From Teratosphaeria epicoccoides (lineage: Eukaryota; Ascomycota; Dothideomycetes; Mycosphaerellales; Teratosphaeriaceae), in the NCBI GenBank assembly GCA_021401465.1, contig JADDMT010000083.1, positions 1 through 64,000 of the forward strand: 64,000 bases of DNA. The letters are read 5' to 3'. Each line of letters opens with the position of its first letter. Within the stretch, counting starts at the first letter, position 1. Both the position numbers and the translations under genes were made by a program. The notes under the pieces are model-generated. The model saw nothing but the letters and a program-made list of their open reading frames with translations. It made no database searches and was not told the DNA's origin. Positions 32,283-42,593 of this stretch are shown piece after piece.

Positions 32283-34375
32283 GATATGTTGCACAATTTG
32301 CAATGTATTTACTGCCATCCATACATGTAATCTTCCCACGACGCGCAGACATGACTCGAATAGCGTCGGAAGTGACATCGGCTCACGCTTACTCATCGAA
32401 GCCGCAGGTCCAAAGCGGACATTTCCACTCTCAGCCTGGCCACTATGCCTAACCAGCCAGACATGGTCACCTCGACAGCCATGAGGCCGCCAGACACCAC
32501 ACGTTCCTGATTGCCTGTCCATAGCCATACCAGGCTCCCCTTCCCCGTTGTCCAACAAGGCCATCGCTGGCCCACGCAGCTTCGACCTAGACAAGGACCT
32601 TCGAACTGGCATTGAAAATGAAGTTGCCAGTCTTCCCGGTGGAATCGATAGAGAGGATATTGATAGCCCGACACTCGATTTCTGTCTTGTGAAGCTGAAA
32701 GGGGATGTGTGGGCTTATCCAAGGGGACCCTTCATCCTGAAGGATTTCACATACAGTGGGGAGTTATTGAACAGGTCGAGCTTTGAATCCTCGGGCGTTT
32801 GTGCGTCCAGACGCTTGCCTGTGCGCCACATGAATTTGACTTGTGTACGCGTCTCTTGGGAAGTTCGCAATCTGACGCTTATGATATTTGACTTTGCTAT
32901 TGCACCGTCGCAGACGGATACAAGGCTCTGCTCCTCGATCTGATTAGCGTTGAGTCAGGGGTCAGGGAGGCATCAAGCTATGCTTCTGGCCGCGAGCATT
33001 CTTGGCGTGGAGTACAATTTGCGTTCGCTCATACACGCGGATATATTGCTTCAGGGCACACGTGTAGCGGAAGTGGTTCTATTGACCTTCTTCGAGGCTG
33101 TCGATCGTAAGATTCAGGCCAGAGACAGCTAACGGTATGCTCTGCCTGGCGATCCTTACACGAAGATGCCTCCAATCGTCTACATGAACATCTTTCTTGC
33201 GACGCAACTATTATTAGAAGGTTATGTTCTGGAAACCACTTTAATACAAGAGCAGACGTCGTTGAAAGATTCGGAAAGCATGTAATGGGCTCTTCGAAGT
33301 TCGAAGGCAATCAAGATCTCGTTTGCGCCAGGCTACTTACATGCCATCCGGTGGAACCTGACGCTTCTGCTTCGAGAGACCTCCTAGAGTCGGCCTTGGT
33401 AACTCCTGAAAATGCGACGAAGAATCTGCAACCAACCAAATAGGTATTGCGAAGTGCAAGGGAGCAGATTAATCTTGCGGCCAAGGTTCTCAACAACAGC
33501 CATAAAAGCCGACGAGGTTCACAAATTTTACGTGCGAATGACCATGTCTCTGTCAAACTTCCGAACAAAGAGGTGAAAAATGTCGTAGGCTGAGCAGCTT
33601 TGCCCGCGCACAACGGATTTGTCCAGTCTGTGGTTGGGGATTGGCTATAGCAGATGAGGTTGATCAACCGGCAACGTCGAATATGGGATCGCCCACTCAC
33701 AGCCCTCAGTAAAACATAGCTCAGCGCGAATGGCCGCTTGCATAACGAGATTGCCAGCGAGCGGCTCGCTCACGGGCTGGACGAGCCGGAAGGCACCTTT
33801 CAACATTCTGCAGCTTGTTTTGGGTGAAGGCAAGGTTGCTCTCAAGCGCGGAAGGGTGCAAGGCCGGTATGTTCGCAGCGTGAAGTACTGTCAAGTTGCA
33901 GATGCTGGTCCCGAGATCACGTAAAGGCAGACACAAGACGACTGTACAGCAAACCATCAAGCATCAAAGGCTTCAAGAAGTAGCACAAGAACGAGGCGTT
34001 GGCCATAAGAATATTATGATCCACTATGAAGATCTTGGCGCCACTATCGGTACCGTCGTAAGTCGCAAAAGCCGAGCCACATATTCATTCATCCAAAGTT
34101 ACCAGATGAGATGATCCAGATGTGCCGACTTGCCAATATTCCAGCCCATGTCTTCCCCAGAGACAGGACTCGTTGCGTAAAGTACGCGGATTGCCGTAAA
34201 CGAAGCGTTGCCTGTACACGTCCAAACGTTGCGAAGTCCCAAAAAACCCTCACCCAACACCGCTGACTCCAGAACTCAATTCCAGATATGTTGATGAGAT
34301 GGCGTACAAATGTTGTCGAAGATCAATCAGCGTAGGTCTCTTGCTGATACATTCACGTACTTCGATGTTGTACAT
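32283..34375. other. 2-kb stretch with weak coding-like debris
   Basis: At 32521-32940 on the plus strand an ATG-less open frame has a plausible run (DIDSPTLDFCLVKLKGDVWA). At 32943-33285 another frame reads VAEVVLLTFFEAVDRKIQ and, after a TAA, MPPIVYMNIFLATQLLLEG before a second stop. These may be remains of one or more decayed genes, but no domain is recognisable. The rest, 33300-34375, shows nothing. Confidence 0.3.
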
Positions 34376-35395
34376 TTACAACTTCGGGTCGTTAAGGGCA
34401 GCGACACCCTCGTCGATGGCGTCCTCGAGGTCCTGGAGCGCACGGCGAGCCAGAGTGTTGGCACCGTCAGCGGCTTCAGCCTCACGCTCAGCGAGCTCAG
34501 CCTCGTAGGCGCCCTCAGACCTGGCCTTCTGGTGAGCCTTGGCAACAGCGCTCTGCTCGCCGCTGTCGACCAGCGAACGCTTCACCTCCTCAAGCGCGAG
34601 CTTGGCATCCTCGATCTGCGTGCATGGGCCACCCTCGGCGTAGCACTCGTCGCGCTCAATGTTGGGGAGCGAACGCTTGATCTGGGCCAGCGCCTCGAGC
34701 TTCTCCTCGTCGGTGCGCTTCTGCTGGCAGGTCTCGCCCTGAACACCACAGAAGGTGATGACACCACCCTTCCTGTGAGCCTCTGGCGCAGCGACCGGCT
34801 CGGCGTTACGGCGCTGCTGGCAGGTCTCGCCCTGGACACCGCAGAACGTGATGACACCGCCCTTCCTGTGCGCATCGGGGGCGGCCATACGGCGGCCGAG
34901 CTCGTGCTCAGAGCGCTTCTGTTGGCAGGTCTCGCCCTGGACACCGCAGAAGGTGATGACACCACCCGTCCTGTGGGGTGCGGCGATAGCCTCAGCGATA
35001 GCATCAGCCTCGGCAGCGGCTTCACGGGCCTCGATGCTGTTGAATGCCTTGTGCGCAGCGTTGTAAATCTTGTCTACGTATGCGCGCTTGCCTTGGCAGC
35101 CGGAGCCCGGGGTACCGCAAAAGCCAATGCCACCGCCCGAGACGCGAGCCTCACGCTTCTGTTGGCATGTCTCGCCCTGGACACCGCAGAAGGTGATGAC
35201 ACCACCCGTTCGGTGAGCAATGGCCTCGGCGACGGCCTCGGCCGCACGCTTAGCGACGTAGCCGGGTTGACCCTGGGTGCCGGAGAAACCGACGCCCTTG
35301 TCGAAAATGGCGCGAGGGTAGTTGGCGCTGGAATCGATCGCGGCAGCCTGGCTGGCGACCGTCAGCAGGGTCAATGCTGCGGTGTTGAATTTCAT
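34376..35395 (-). CDS. Alpha-factor-type mating pheromone precursor with repeated peptides
   Basis: A single exon of 339 residues with an N-terminal signal peptide (MKFNTAALTLLTVASQAAA). Four near-identical peptides HRxGGVITFCGVQGETCQQ lie at residues 61-79, 141-159, 176-194 and 207-225, each followed by KR or RR. Each is preceded by an unbroken run of X-Ala/X-Pro dipeptides back to a basic residue: five (51-60), eight (125-140), three (170-175) and five (197-206). This is the pattern for Kex2 cleavage followed by Ste13-type dipeptidyl trimming, which makes His the likely mature N-terminus. Two variants occur: GGGIGFCGTPGSGCQG (87-102) and a cysteine-free GVGFSGTQGQPGYVA (34-48). CX3GX2C spacing fits ascomycete alpha-pheromones. 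The C-terminal 110 residues contain ECYAEGGPC and an acidic Ala-rich helix. It would be secreted to attract the opposite mating type. A kexin-processed cyclic-peptide precursor is the alternative, but no UstY-like or tailoring genes are nearby. Confidence 0.82.
   Translation of the reverse strand: MKFNTAALTLLTVASQAAAIDSSANYPRAIFDKGVGFSGTQGQPGYVAKRAAEAVAEAIAHRTGGVITFCGVQGETCQQKREARVSGGGIGFCGTPGSGCQGKRAYVDKIYNAAHKAFNSIEAREAAAEADAIAEAIAAPHRTGGVITFCGVQGETCQQKRSEHELGRRMAAPDAHRKGGVITFCGVQGETCQQRRNAEPVAAPEAHRKGGVITFCGVQGETCQQKRTDEEKLEALAQIKRSLPNIERDECYAEGGPCTQIEDAKLALEEVKRSLVDSGEQSAVAKAHQKARSEGAYEAELAEREAEAADGANTLARRALQDLEDAIDEGVAALNDPKL
34715..35215 (-). repeat. Pheromone-coding repeat units
   Basis: Four 63-bp units at 35153-35215, 34913-34975, 34808-34870 and 34715-34777 encode the same peptide plus its dibasic site. 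They are nearly identical at DNA level, including synonymous positions, while the linker lengths between them differ. A diverged unit lies at 35084-35140 and another at 35246-35296. The high identity suggests recent expansion or gene-conversion-type homogenisation. Confidence 0.9.
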
Positions 35396-36493
35396 GATGG
35401 ACGATCAAGTGCTTGTTGTTTTGTTGTTCAAAGGAAATGCAAAAGTGATAGGAAGTGCAAATCTTGAGACTGCTTAGATGATGTTGTACACGGATTAAAG
35501 AGTGACTGGTGGGTAGTTCAAGAAAGGAGATGCAAACGGTCGAAAGCGACAAGACTATATGGTGGTTCATGCCAGATTGAAGGCCCGAACGAGGTGTCAA
35601 TAGAGACCTGCGGATAAAGACTTGATTGAGGAGATCAGAATGGACGCATGATCTCCATTGAAAGACCCAAATAAGACGGACGGGCAAAGTGAAGTCGACA
35701 ATAAGCAAAACCTTGGTTGGGCGCCTATTGGGGAAGAGACAAGCTCCGAACGGGCCAATAGCTCGGATGGCAGTGGCGAATCGATGGACAAGTCCACGAT
35801 ACTCCTTGTCCAGTCATATCGACTCAATGGGTTCCACACCCGCCGATTCTGATAGCAGCAGCAACGGGCGAGTCGCCAGGGCATACAAGGGTGCATGATT
35901 GCTGGACACTTCTCTCCTTTTCGTCCAGCATTCCTCTTGCGTCGCGTGAATGATCTTCATGGCGTTACCAGCCCCTTGTCCAGTTGTGGAAGTTGCGGAC
36001 AAGCCTACTTCCCGATTTTGGTGTCAATAGGCTTTGCGGTCATGGCGCTGAACGTACCTAATGTTGGTCTCTGCCATGGCACGAATATGAGTCGAAATGG
36101 TTTGCACCTCTTCCAAGTTTCATCACACTCTCATGAAGATATGACCCAGCGTGATGAATTTCTTAACACGAAAGTCATGTCGTGCGGCTTAGCGTACGAA
36201 GTATACAACAAATGCAGTGCAAGCCATTGAAGGAGTCCGGTAGCCCGTGCATCTCCAGAACATCCTACGCACCTTTTCTCATATGCCACAGTCGATGAAA
36301 AGCATATGTACCAAGGACGATGAGCGCGTAATAATGGACGCAGGAGAAGGAGTGAAGTCCGCTTTCATGTTGACATGTGATTCGGCCGGATAAACTGCTC
36401 GATCCGGGCTGCGATGCCGAGCCGCAGAGCCTAGAGCAAATGCAACGTTGAGAGCTATCAACATCTCTTTGCGCACGCATTAGACCTTCGACC
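35396..36493. other. Divergent upstream region, pheromone gene and IDH1
   Basis: This 1.1-kb interval lies between the divergently transcribed pheromone precursor and IDH1. No gene is supported. The first part must carry the pheromone promoter; no mating-type HMG or other site was confidently identified. Confidence 0.5.
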
Positions 36494-37823
36494 ATGTTCT
36501 CACGGAGCTCCCAACGGGCTGCGGTACGTTGTGATCAGCAGATAAGATTAGTATATCTGGACTGACAATGCGACAGGCTCTGCTGCGAAGCGCGACCGGT
36601 AGCCCTGCAAATCCTTCGATAGCTGCCCGCTGTACGCCGAATGTGCCTCCACGAGCGATAAGCAATCGCAAGTCATGCTGACGGCATGACATAGCATACG
36701 CGACAGTGCAGACGGACATCTTCAAGCCTACCAAATTCGGCGGCAAATACACAGTCACCTTGATCCCTGGTACGAATTCCACAAAAAGAAAGCAAGCATA
36801 TCAGGCATGGGAGGCTGATATATCATAACATCAGGTGATGGTGTCGGGGCTGAGGTTTCAGAATCTGTCAAGACCATCTTCAAGGCCGACAACGTACCCG
36901 TCGAGTGGGAACAGGTCGATGTTTCTGGTGTGGAAACTGGCGACAAGCACTCTGAGGAGCTCTTCCGCGAGTCCATCGCCTCGCTAAAACGCAACAAGCT
37001 CGGTCTGAAAGGTATTTTGCACACGCCTGTCGAGCGGAGCGGCCACCAGTCTTTCAACGTCGCTCTGCGCCAGGAACTCGACATCTACGCCTCCATCGTC
37101 CTCATCAAGAACATCCCTGGCTACGACACCCGCCATAAGAATGTCGACCTTTGCATCATCCGTGAGAACACCGAGGGTGAGTACTCTGGTCTTGAGCACC
37201 AGTCCGTCAACGGCGTCGTCGAATCATTGAAGATCATCACCCGCGCAAAGTCCGAGCGCATTGCCAAGTTCGCCTTCGCCTTTGCTCTGGCCAACAACAG
37301 GCGCAAGGTCACCTGCATCCACAAAGCCAACATCATGAAGCTTGCCGACGGTCTCTTCCGCAACACAGTCAAGAAGGTCGGCGAGGAATACCCCACGATC
37401 GAGACCAATGACATGATCGTGGACAACGCCTCCATGCAATGCGTTTCCCGTCCACAGCAATTCGACGTCATGGTCATGCCTAACCTCTACGGTTCTATTC
37501 TCTCTAACATCGGCGCTGGTCTGGTTGGTGGTCCCGGAATCGTGCCCGGCTGCAACATGGGCCGGGAGGTTGCAGTGTTTGAGCCGGGTTGCCGACATGT
37601 TGGTCTCGATATTAAGGGACGAGACCAAGCAAACCCGACGGCATTGATTTTGTCAGGAAGCATGATGCTGAGGCATCTGGGCTTGGACGACCATGCCAAT
37701 AGGATCAGCAAGGCGGTATATGATGTTATCGCAGCGGGCAAGGCGAGGACGAGAGACATGGGCGGTGATGCGACAACGCATCAGTTCACGAGGGCGATCC
37801 TGGATAAGATGGAATCGTCGTAG
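36494..37823 (+). CDS. IDH1: Mitochondrial NAD-isocitrate dehydrogenase, regulatory subunit 1
   Basis: Exons are 36494-36523, 36577-36631, 36695-36769 and 36835-37823 (introns 53, 63 and 65 bp), giving 382 residues. The N-terminus MFSRSSQRAAALLRSATG followed by AARSYATVQT is an Arg/Ser-rich mitochondrial presequence with a typical R-S-Y cleavage area. The mature part has FGGKYTVTLIPGDGVGAEV, then IIRENTEGEYSGLEHQ, HKANIMKLADGLF and PNLYGSILSNIGAGLVGG, all characteristic of eukaryotic NAD-IDH subunits. The subunit 1 (regulatory) call is from overall resemblance. With IDH2 it forms the hetero-octamer that oxidises isocitrate in the TCA cycle. Introns cluster in the first 340 bp, as is common in fungi. 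The second donor (T|GTACGC) was selected because it alone keeps phase. Confidence 0.93.
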
Positions 37824-39089
37824 AAGGTGGAGCGTGGAAACGAGCATGAGACGGCAGGATGATGAGAGCCAGGAAGTGCATTGGTGCTGTTCGACATTTT
37901 GCTAGCGTGTATAGACTTCTGAACCATTCCGACGGGACTTGCAAAACTAAGGTCTTTCACTGTAGTGTTGTGCAGTCGCGCCAGAAACCCAAGGATAGTA
38001 TTAGAGGTGCTATCCATTTAGTGAAGACCGTCGACCGGGCCAGAGCTTGCGGCTGATCCTCGGGACGTCCTCGCTACATCCCGATTCAAGGTCATCCTTA
38101 AGCTTTCTGACCTGGCCAGCAACTTCAGATGAACATTTCCTTCAGTCCGCTCTCGGTGTCTTCGGTGAAGACTACAGCTGCCCAAAAACCCGGAAGTGGT
38201 CGAATGAATCGAGGGTCTTGATGCCAGGTGCGCACCTCTGCCCCCGCGTAGCTCAATTGAGCCGGAGACCTCGCGTGTCGATACGTGGTCGTGCGCAGTA
38301 TGGTGTGCCTGGTGGTTCAGTCGCCAAACTTCGCGAAGCTGCCGATACCACAGGTAGCGCCGCATGATGCCGAGGCAAGACTGCGAGAGACGAGAGGTGA
38401 AGGCCGCGAATGCGCTGAGGGTGAAGAGCCAGAGCACCATCAAGGCCCATTCTGCTGTGGTGAAGTGCAACATGACTGACTGGTCCCTCGTCTGTAGCTC
38501 GAGAGCTGAAGATACTGTAACGCGTTAGTTGATCCTTCCGCTATCTCTAGTATCCAGGCCATCCCGGAATGCATACAATGGTCCTCATCCTCGTTGACCT
38601 CGCTCACTCCCCAATCAATTCGCGGTTTGCGAGTCAACGGGAAAACGCACCAAGATAATAATAATGTCTACGGCTCCAAGCCTTCAGTAGTCAGGCCCAG
38701 CTAAGCGACGACGGTGGAGATTACAGCGCAAGGCTGAAGGATTGCATACGCCGCCTCCTTTCCAATGCAGGAAACCACGCGCTGTCTCAACTTCCGCTCT
38801 GTCCCATTCGCCAAATCGCCGCCCAGTAACGCACGATATGCATCGTGGACCGTGGTTTCTGCAGATCTAGGTGCGGGTATGCGGGACTACCTTGGGTAAC
38901 CGCTCACGCAGTCATCAGCACTCTGCGGCCAGCCACATCTTCGGCACCGGCAAGCAGGCAGGCCGCAGAGTACGCCATCATGTGGCTGTCAGTCCATTTG
39001 AATCGGTGTCGTAGAATATTCAGAAGTCCTAGTTTGATGCCCAGTATCGAGCGACTCGGCCGCGTTCGTCGCTCTCCTTTGCGCTTGCA
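37824..39089. other. Gene-free 1.3-kb stretch
   Basis: No supported gene. A 151-codon minus-strand frame at 38018-38473 begins with a hydrophobic helix but has a low-quality remainder and an equally open frame opposite, so it was not called. Confidence 0.45.
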
Positions 39090-39890
39090 ATGGTCTTCAA
39101 ATACCAAATTAGAGACGCATCGCGTCGACAAAACGTGCATCCGGCGTTGATCTTCTTTGCAGCAGCATCTTTTGCGTGCACATTCGTGAGCACCATAGTC
39201 CTCGCCACTGAGCTCTTTGCTGCTAGTCATCTCACTCGTCTCGCCCTAGTCACCGCCTCTCTGGTCTTCATACCGAGTGGCCTGGCCCTGATCTATGTTG
39301 GCGGGCACGACTTCCTTGCACTGTTTCCAGGTTCAAGATTCCAGTCAAATTTCTGGCGTACAGCTTTCTTGTGCTGGCTGGCTGCTCTCATAGCAGCGTT
39401 CGTGTTCACCTTCGCCTGGCTTTGCACGCACATCAGCGTTGGCTTAACCCGCGATGGAATCCTGGCATTCACCGCTGCGCTCATCTCGAACTGCTGGGTC
39501 CTGTACTCTTGTGCTTTTGAATCTGTCTGGGGCGAGTACACACTTCTTCCAGCACGACGATTAGACCCATCTGAGCAGGGTTGCATACCTGCAGACAAGA
39601 GCGATCGAATCAAGGAGTTTCGCGAAAAGCAATATGGCCATGAGTTGCTGCGTCTTTTGAGGGCGGGCTCAGGTCCGGGACCTGATAGTCATGAGAGATC
39701 TGAAGCCTTCGCCTACGCGGCTCGCGAAATTTCCTCAAACAGTGACCGGACCACATCTGGGGCATCACGACTCGACCCGGATAGCGTGCGCGGGTCTCAT
39801 TCTCTGTCGGGCTTTTTGAGGTGTGGATGCTGTGTCGGGCTTGCGAGGACGACCACGACAGCGTTATCGGCAATGGAGTCGCATGCGTGA
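39090..39890 (+). CDS. Four-helix membrane protein, function unknown
   Basis: The frame encodes 266 residues from MVFKYQIRDASRRQ. Four hydrophobic segments are evident: about 19-42 (ALIFFAAASFACTFVSTIVL), 50-72 (LALVTASLVFIPSGLALIYVG), 90-114 (TAFLCWLAALIAAFVFTFAW) and 122-146 (DGILAFTAALISNCWVLYSC). A polar cytoplasmic-type tail follows. The spacing resembles four-helix MARVEL-like proteins of fungi, but no signature decides it. No intron was needed; the last 20 residues (Cys- and Thr-rich) may be a missed splice. The nearest neighbour downstream is a broken HET gene. Confidence 0.5.
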   Translation: MVFKYQIRDASRRQNVHPALIFFAAASFACTFVSTIVLATELFAASHLTRLALVTASLVFIPSGLALIYVGGHDFLALFPGSRFQSNFWRTAFLCWLAALIAAFVFTFAWLCTHISVGLTRDGILAFTAALISNCWVLYSCAFESVWGEYTLLPARRLDPSEQGCIPADKSDRIKEFREKQYGHELLRLLRAGSGPGPDSHERSEAFAYAAREISSNSDRTTSGASRLDPDSVRGSHSLSGFLRCGCCVGLARTTTTALSAMESHA

Positions 39891-40458
39891 ATCTTTCCTT
39901 GCCAAAACACCGGTCTGCACCTTTGAAGGGGTTGTCAGCGGTGATGGCTACTCTTCCAGCACTCATGGCCTTTGCTGGCTGTGTAGCAACAGTTGTGCCC
40001 TGATCAGCGGCCTGTACAGGACGGCACACGAGACGGCGCAACCCTGGATCTGCTTGTCTTCGTCTTGAACATCACGCTAGTGCCAAGGAGCTACATGCCT
40101 CGAGTGCTCAGTGCCACCTGTGCGTGTTGATCTGGAGCTGTCTCAATGAAGACCAACAGGAGCAACTGTTGTATGCGGAGCAAGCACTTGGTCCATCCAG
40201 TGCTGACCGTGTCAAAGCACAGCCCTTCCTCATCAGTCTCGTCCTCATCGACGATGTTCTGGTGCCTCATTATCATGGCCTGCGGCGGCCTCGGAGATGG
40301 AGCGCAGCATCAGAGAATATCCAGAAAGCAACCCGGAGCGGGCAGTGAGTTTGCACCGCCATTGCATCTGAAGACACTGGGATCACAATGTAAGTCTGCG
40401 GGTAAATGTAACCCAGCGGCAAAGCTAATCTCAGACTTCAACAGAAGCTGACGGTCCC
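39891..40458. other. Gene-free stretch before the HET pseudogene
   Basis: Short overlapping open frames only. Part of it may be the original upstream exon or promoter of the HET-domain gene. Confidence 0.4.
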
Positions 40459-42593
40459 ATGATTGTGCCTTGTTCCGAAAGCACTGGATCGCAACTGGCA
40501 GTCGCTTTGATAAGCTACTCGTTGGGAAAGCGAAAAGCTGCCACCTCTGACTTACCTACAAGAGCACTTGATGTGAGCTGGTGGCTCAAAGGCAGAGTGT
40601 TCGTTCATGAGTCTTCCTTCGCGCGCCAGGATGATGTCCCGGATTGCAACTACATCGCTCTGAGCCAAGCCCTCTAACACGGGCGCCGCAACTGTGCAGC
40701 GCCTCCTGACATCGAACTATGCCTCTTTTCTGGCCGATGGCATCCACTTCTTGCGACTGTCTCGAACGTTTCAGGAGGCCATACAGCTCACTGACCGACT
40801 CGGCGTCAAGTACTTGTGGATCGACTCGCTATGCATCATCCAGGATTGGAAAGACGAATGGAGAAGGGAAGCCGCTCAGATGGCTGGGATATATCAATGT
40901 GCACTCTGCACAATCGCAGCGAGTGGCGCCTGGGATGGATCCGAAGGCCTGTTCCGTCCACATTCTCCTCTATCTCGCAGTCCATGTATGTTAGGGATGC
41001 TCAGTGGAGGCTGTGGAAGCTCGACCGAAACGCCAGTATATCTCGTCCCTATCCCACAAATCCAGCAGCGTTTACACACAGCAGATTTGATGTTATCCAG
41101 ATGGAATACCAGAGGTTGGTGTCTACAAGAATGTAAGCACTAGCTATACACTGTTACGACACTGTCTGCAAGTCATGCTGATACAAGCAGGTTATTTATT
41201 GACACACATTATCTACTTCGGCAACCAGCAGCTGTATTTTGGTGTCGGTAGTCATTTCGACCTTTACAGCCCCGTGCCCGATACGATCAAGCCATATGTC
41301 CTTAAAGCGCAGCTGGATTTGGAGGAGCTCTGGACTTCCGATTCTGCCGCGAAAACGTGGCTATGGCGCATCAAGCGTTTGCATGAACCACATCAACCGA
41401 CAGGAGAATGGAATGATAGTTCTCCAGCTGCTTTGCGCTCGCTCTATCGTTTCACACAACAGCGCTTAGAAAGCTTGAGCCCATGTAATTGGCATGGCGC
41501 CTGGTGGGCCGCGGTCAGCGAGTACACGACCAGGGACCTGACTAAAGCACATGATAAGCTCCCTGCAATCAACGGTCTGGCGGTGGCTATACGAGAGTAT
41601 CATGAGGGAGACCAGAGGAGACAGAGACGTTACCTTGCACGGGTACTCGCCATACAGTGTTGGTCCACCACAGATGCTTCAAGCTCGTAGTGGTTATGTT
41701 GCGGGCATGTGGACTGCTGAACTCATCGCTGGGCTCTTATGGTATGTAGATCTCCTTGGAGATCGCGAGACACCAGACCTCTATCGGGCACCGTCGTGGT
41801 CGTGGGCTGCGGTTGAAGCGTTGTCACCAACGACACACTCGGCAGTAAGCAAAATGTGGCGGGCATTGAGGTCATTGGCTATCGACTCAATGTCGAGCCA
41901 GAGCAATACCAAGTCTCAAGTCAGCCTTGGCTTATGGACGCGCTTCTTCCTGCTTCTGCCGTCATCATAAGAGGTCTGATCAAAGCTGCAAGATGGGCTC
42001 CTACGCCGGCCCCGGAGAAAAGACGACACTACACAGCGCGCAACCTAGTTTACGACCTAATTCGATGACATCGACGACCGAGACAACCTTCCAAATCACT
42101 TCTCTGCCGTATCCAGCGATCCGGACGCAGGACCCTTATGCCACGATCTGCTCGACGGATCCACCGGCAACCGAGTCCGCTGGTTCCTACCTGACAGCAA
42201 GGTAGACCTTCCGGCGCAGCTCCGCGTTTCGTGTAGAGTTCTTGGGCTCTAAGCACGTCCGGAATGATGCGCCCGACGACTATCGCATCTCGAACAAGGA
42301 TACTCGGCCGCCACAAGTGGTTCGTGGTCTGGCGTTTGCTTTCGGAGGTCCGTTTGTTCCGGTCAATATCGACGTGCAGGATGCGACTTCGCTTGTGGCG
42401 GATGTTCATCGTCGTGTCGGGTACTTTGAGCTTGATTGTAAGGTGGAAGGACGCATTGAGACGGAGATAGATACGGTGCAGATGGGCCCAAATCCGCAAC
42501 TGAAAAGCAACAATACGCTCCATGCGCTGCGTCGAAGCGATCCAACTGGAGTCTTCAGTGGTCTGCTACGTCGGGAGACAGCTTTGATCTGAT
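40459..42593 (+). pseudogene. HET-domain (heterokaryon incompatibility) gene, broken
   Basis: Conserved blocks appear in order. LPTRALDVSWWLKGRVFVHE and NYIALSQAL (40545-40673) lead in. After a one-base shift come TFQEAIQLTDRLGVKYLWID, SLCIIQDWKDEWRREAAQM and IAASGAWDGSEGLF, then TRGWCLQE. A valid 58-bp intron (41133-41190) follows, then YFGNQQLYFGVG and HDKLPAINGLAVAIREYHEG. In a new frame come YVAGMWTAELIAGLLWYV and APSWSWAAVEAL (41690-41820), and in a third IEVIGYRLNVEPE and IIRGLIKAARW. The YCWG usually found after YIALS is lost at the first break. Frame changes near 40672, between 41640 and 41690, and near 41840 make this a pseudogene unless the assembly is wrong. Intact HET proteins trigger cell death in non-self fusion. 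The C-terminal part 42260-42590 is open but unrecognised. Confidence 0.8.

Noticed and set aside
30657..32612. Longer SAD1 start at 32612
   Set aside because: The extra 110 residues are unlike the family; MAKRAAEEP at 32282 is the natural start.
34310..35467. 385-codon open frame on the plus strand opposite the pheromone precursor
   Set aside because: It is the antisense of a biased, repeat-rich gene; its product is a Leu/Ala/Asp-rich repeat shadow, while the minus strand has a signal peptide and processing sites.
38018..38473. 151-codon minus-strand frame with a hydrophobic start
   Set aside because: Only one helix, low-complexity remainder, equally open frames opposite, and no splice or family support.
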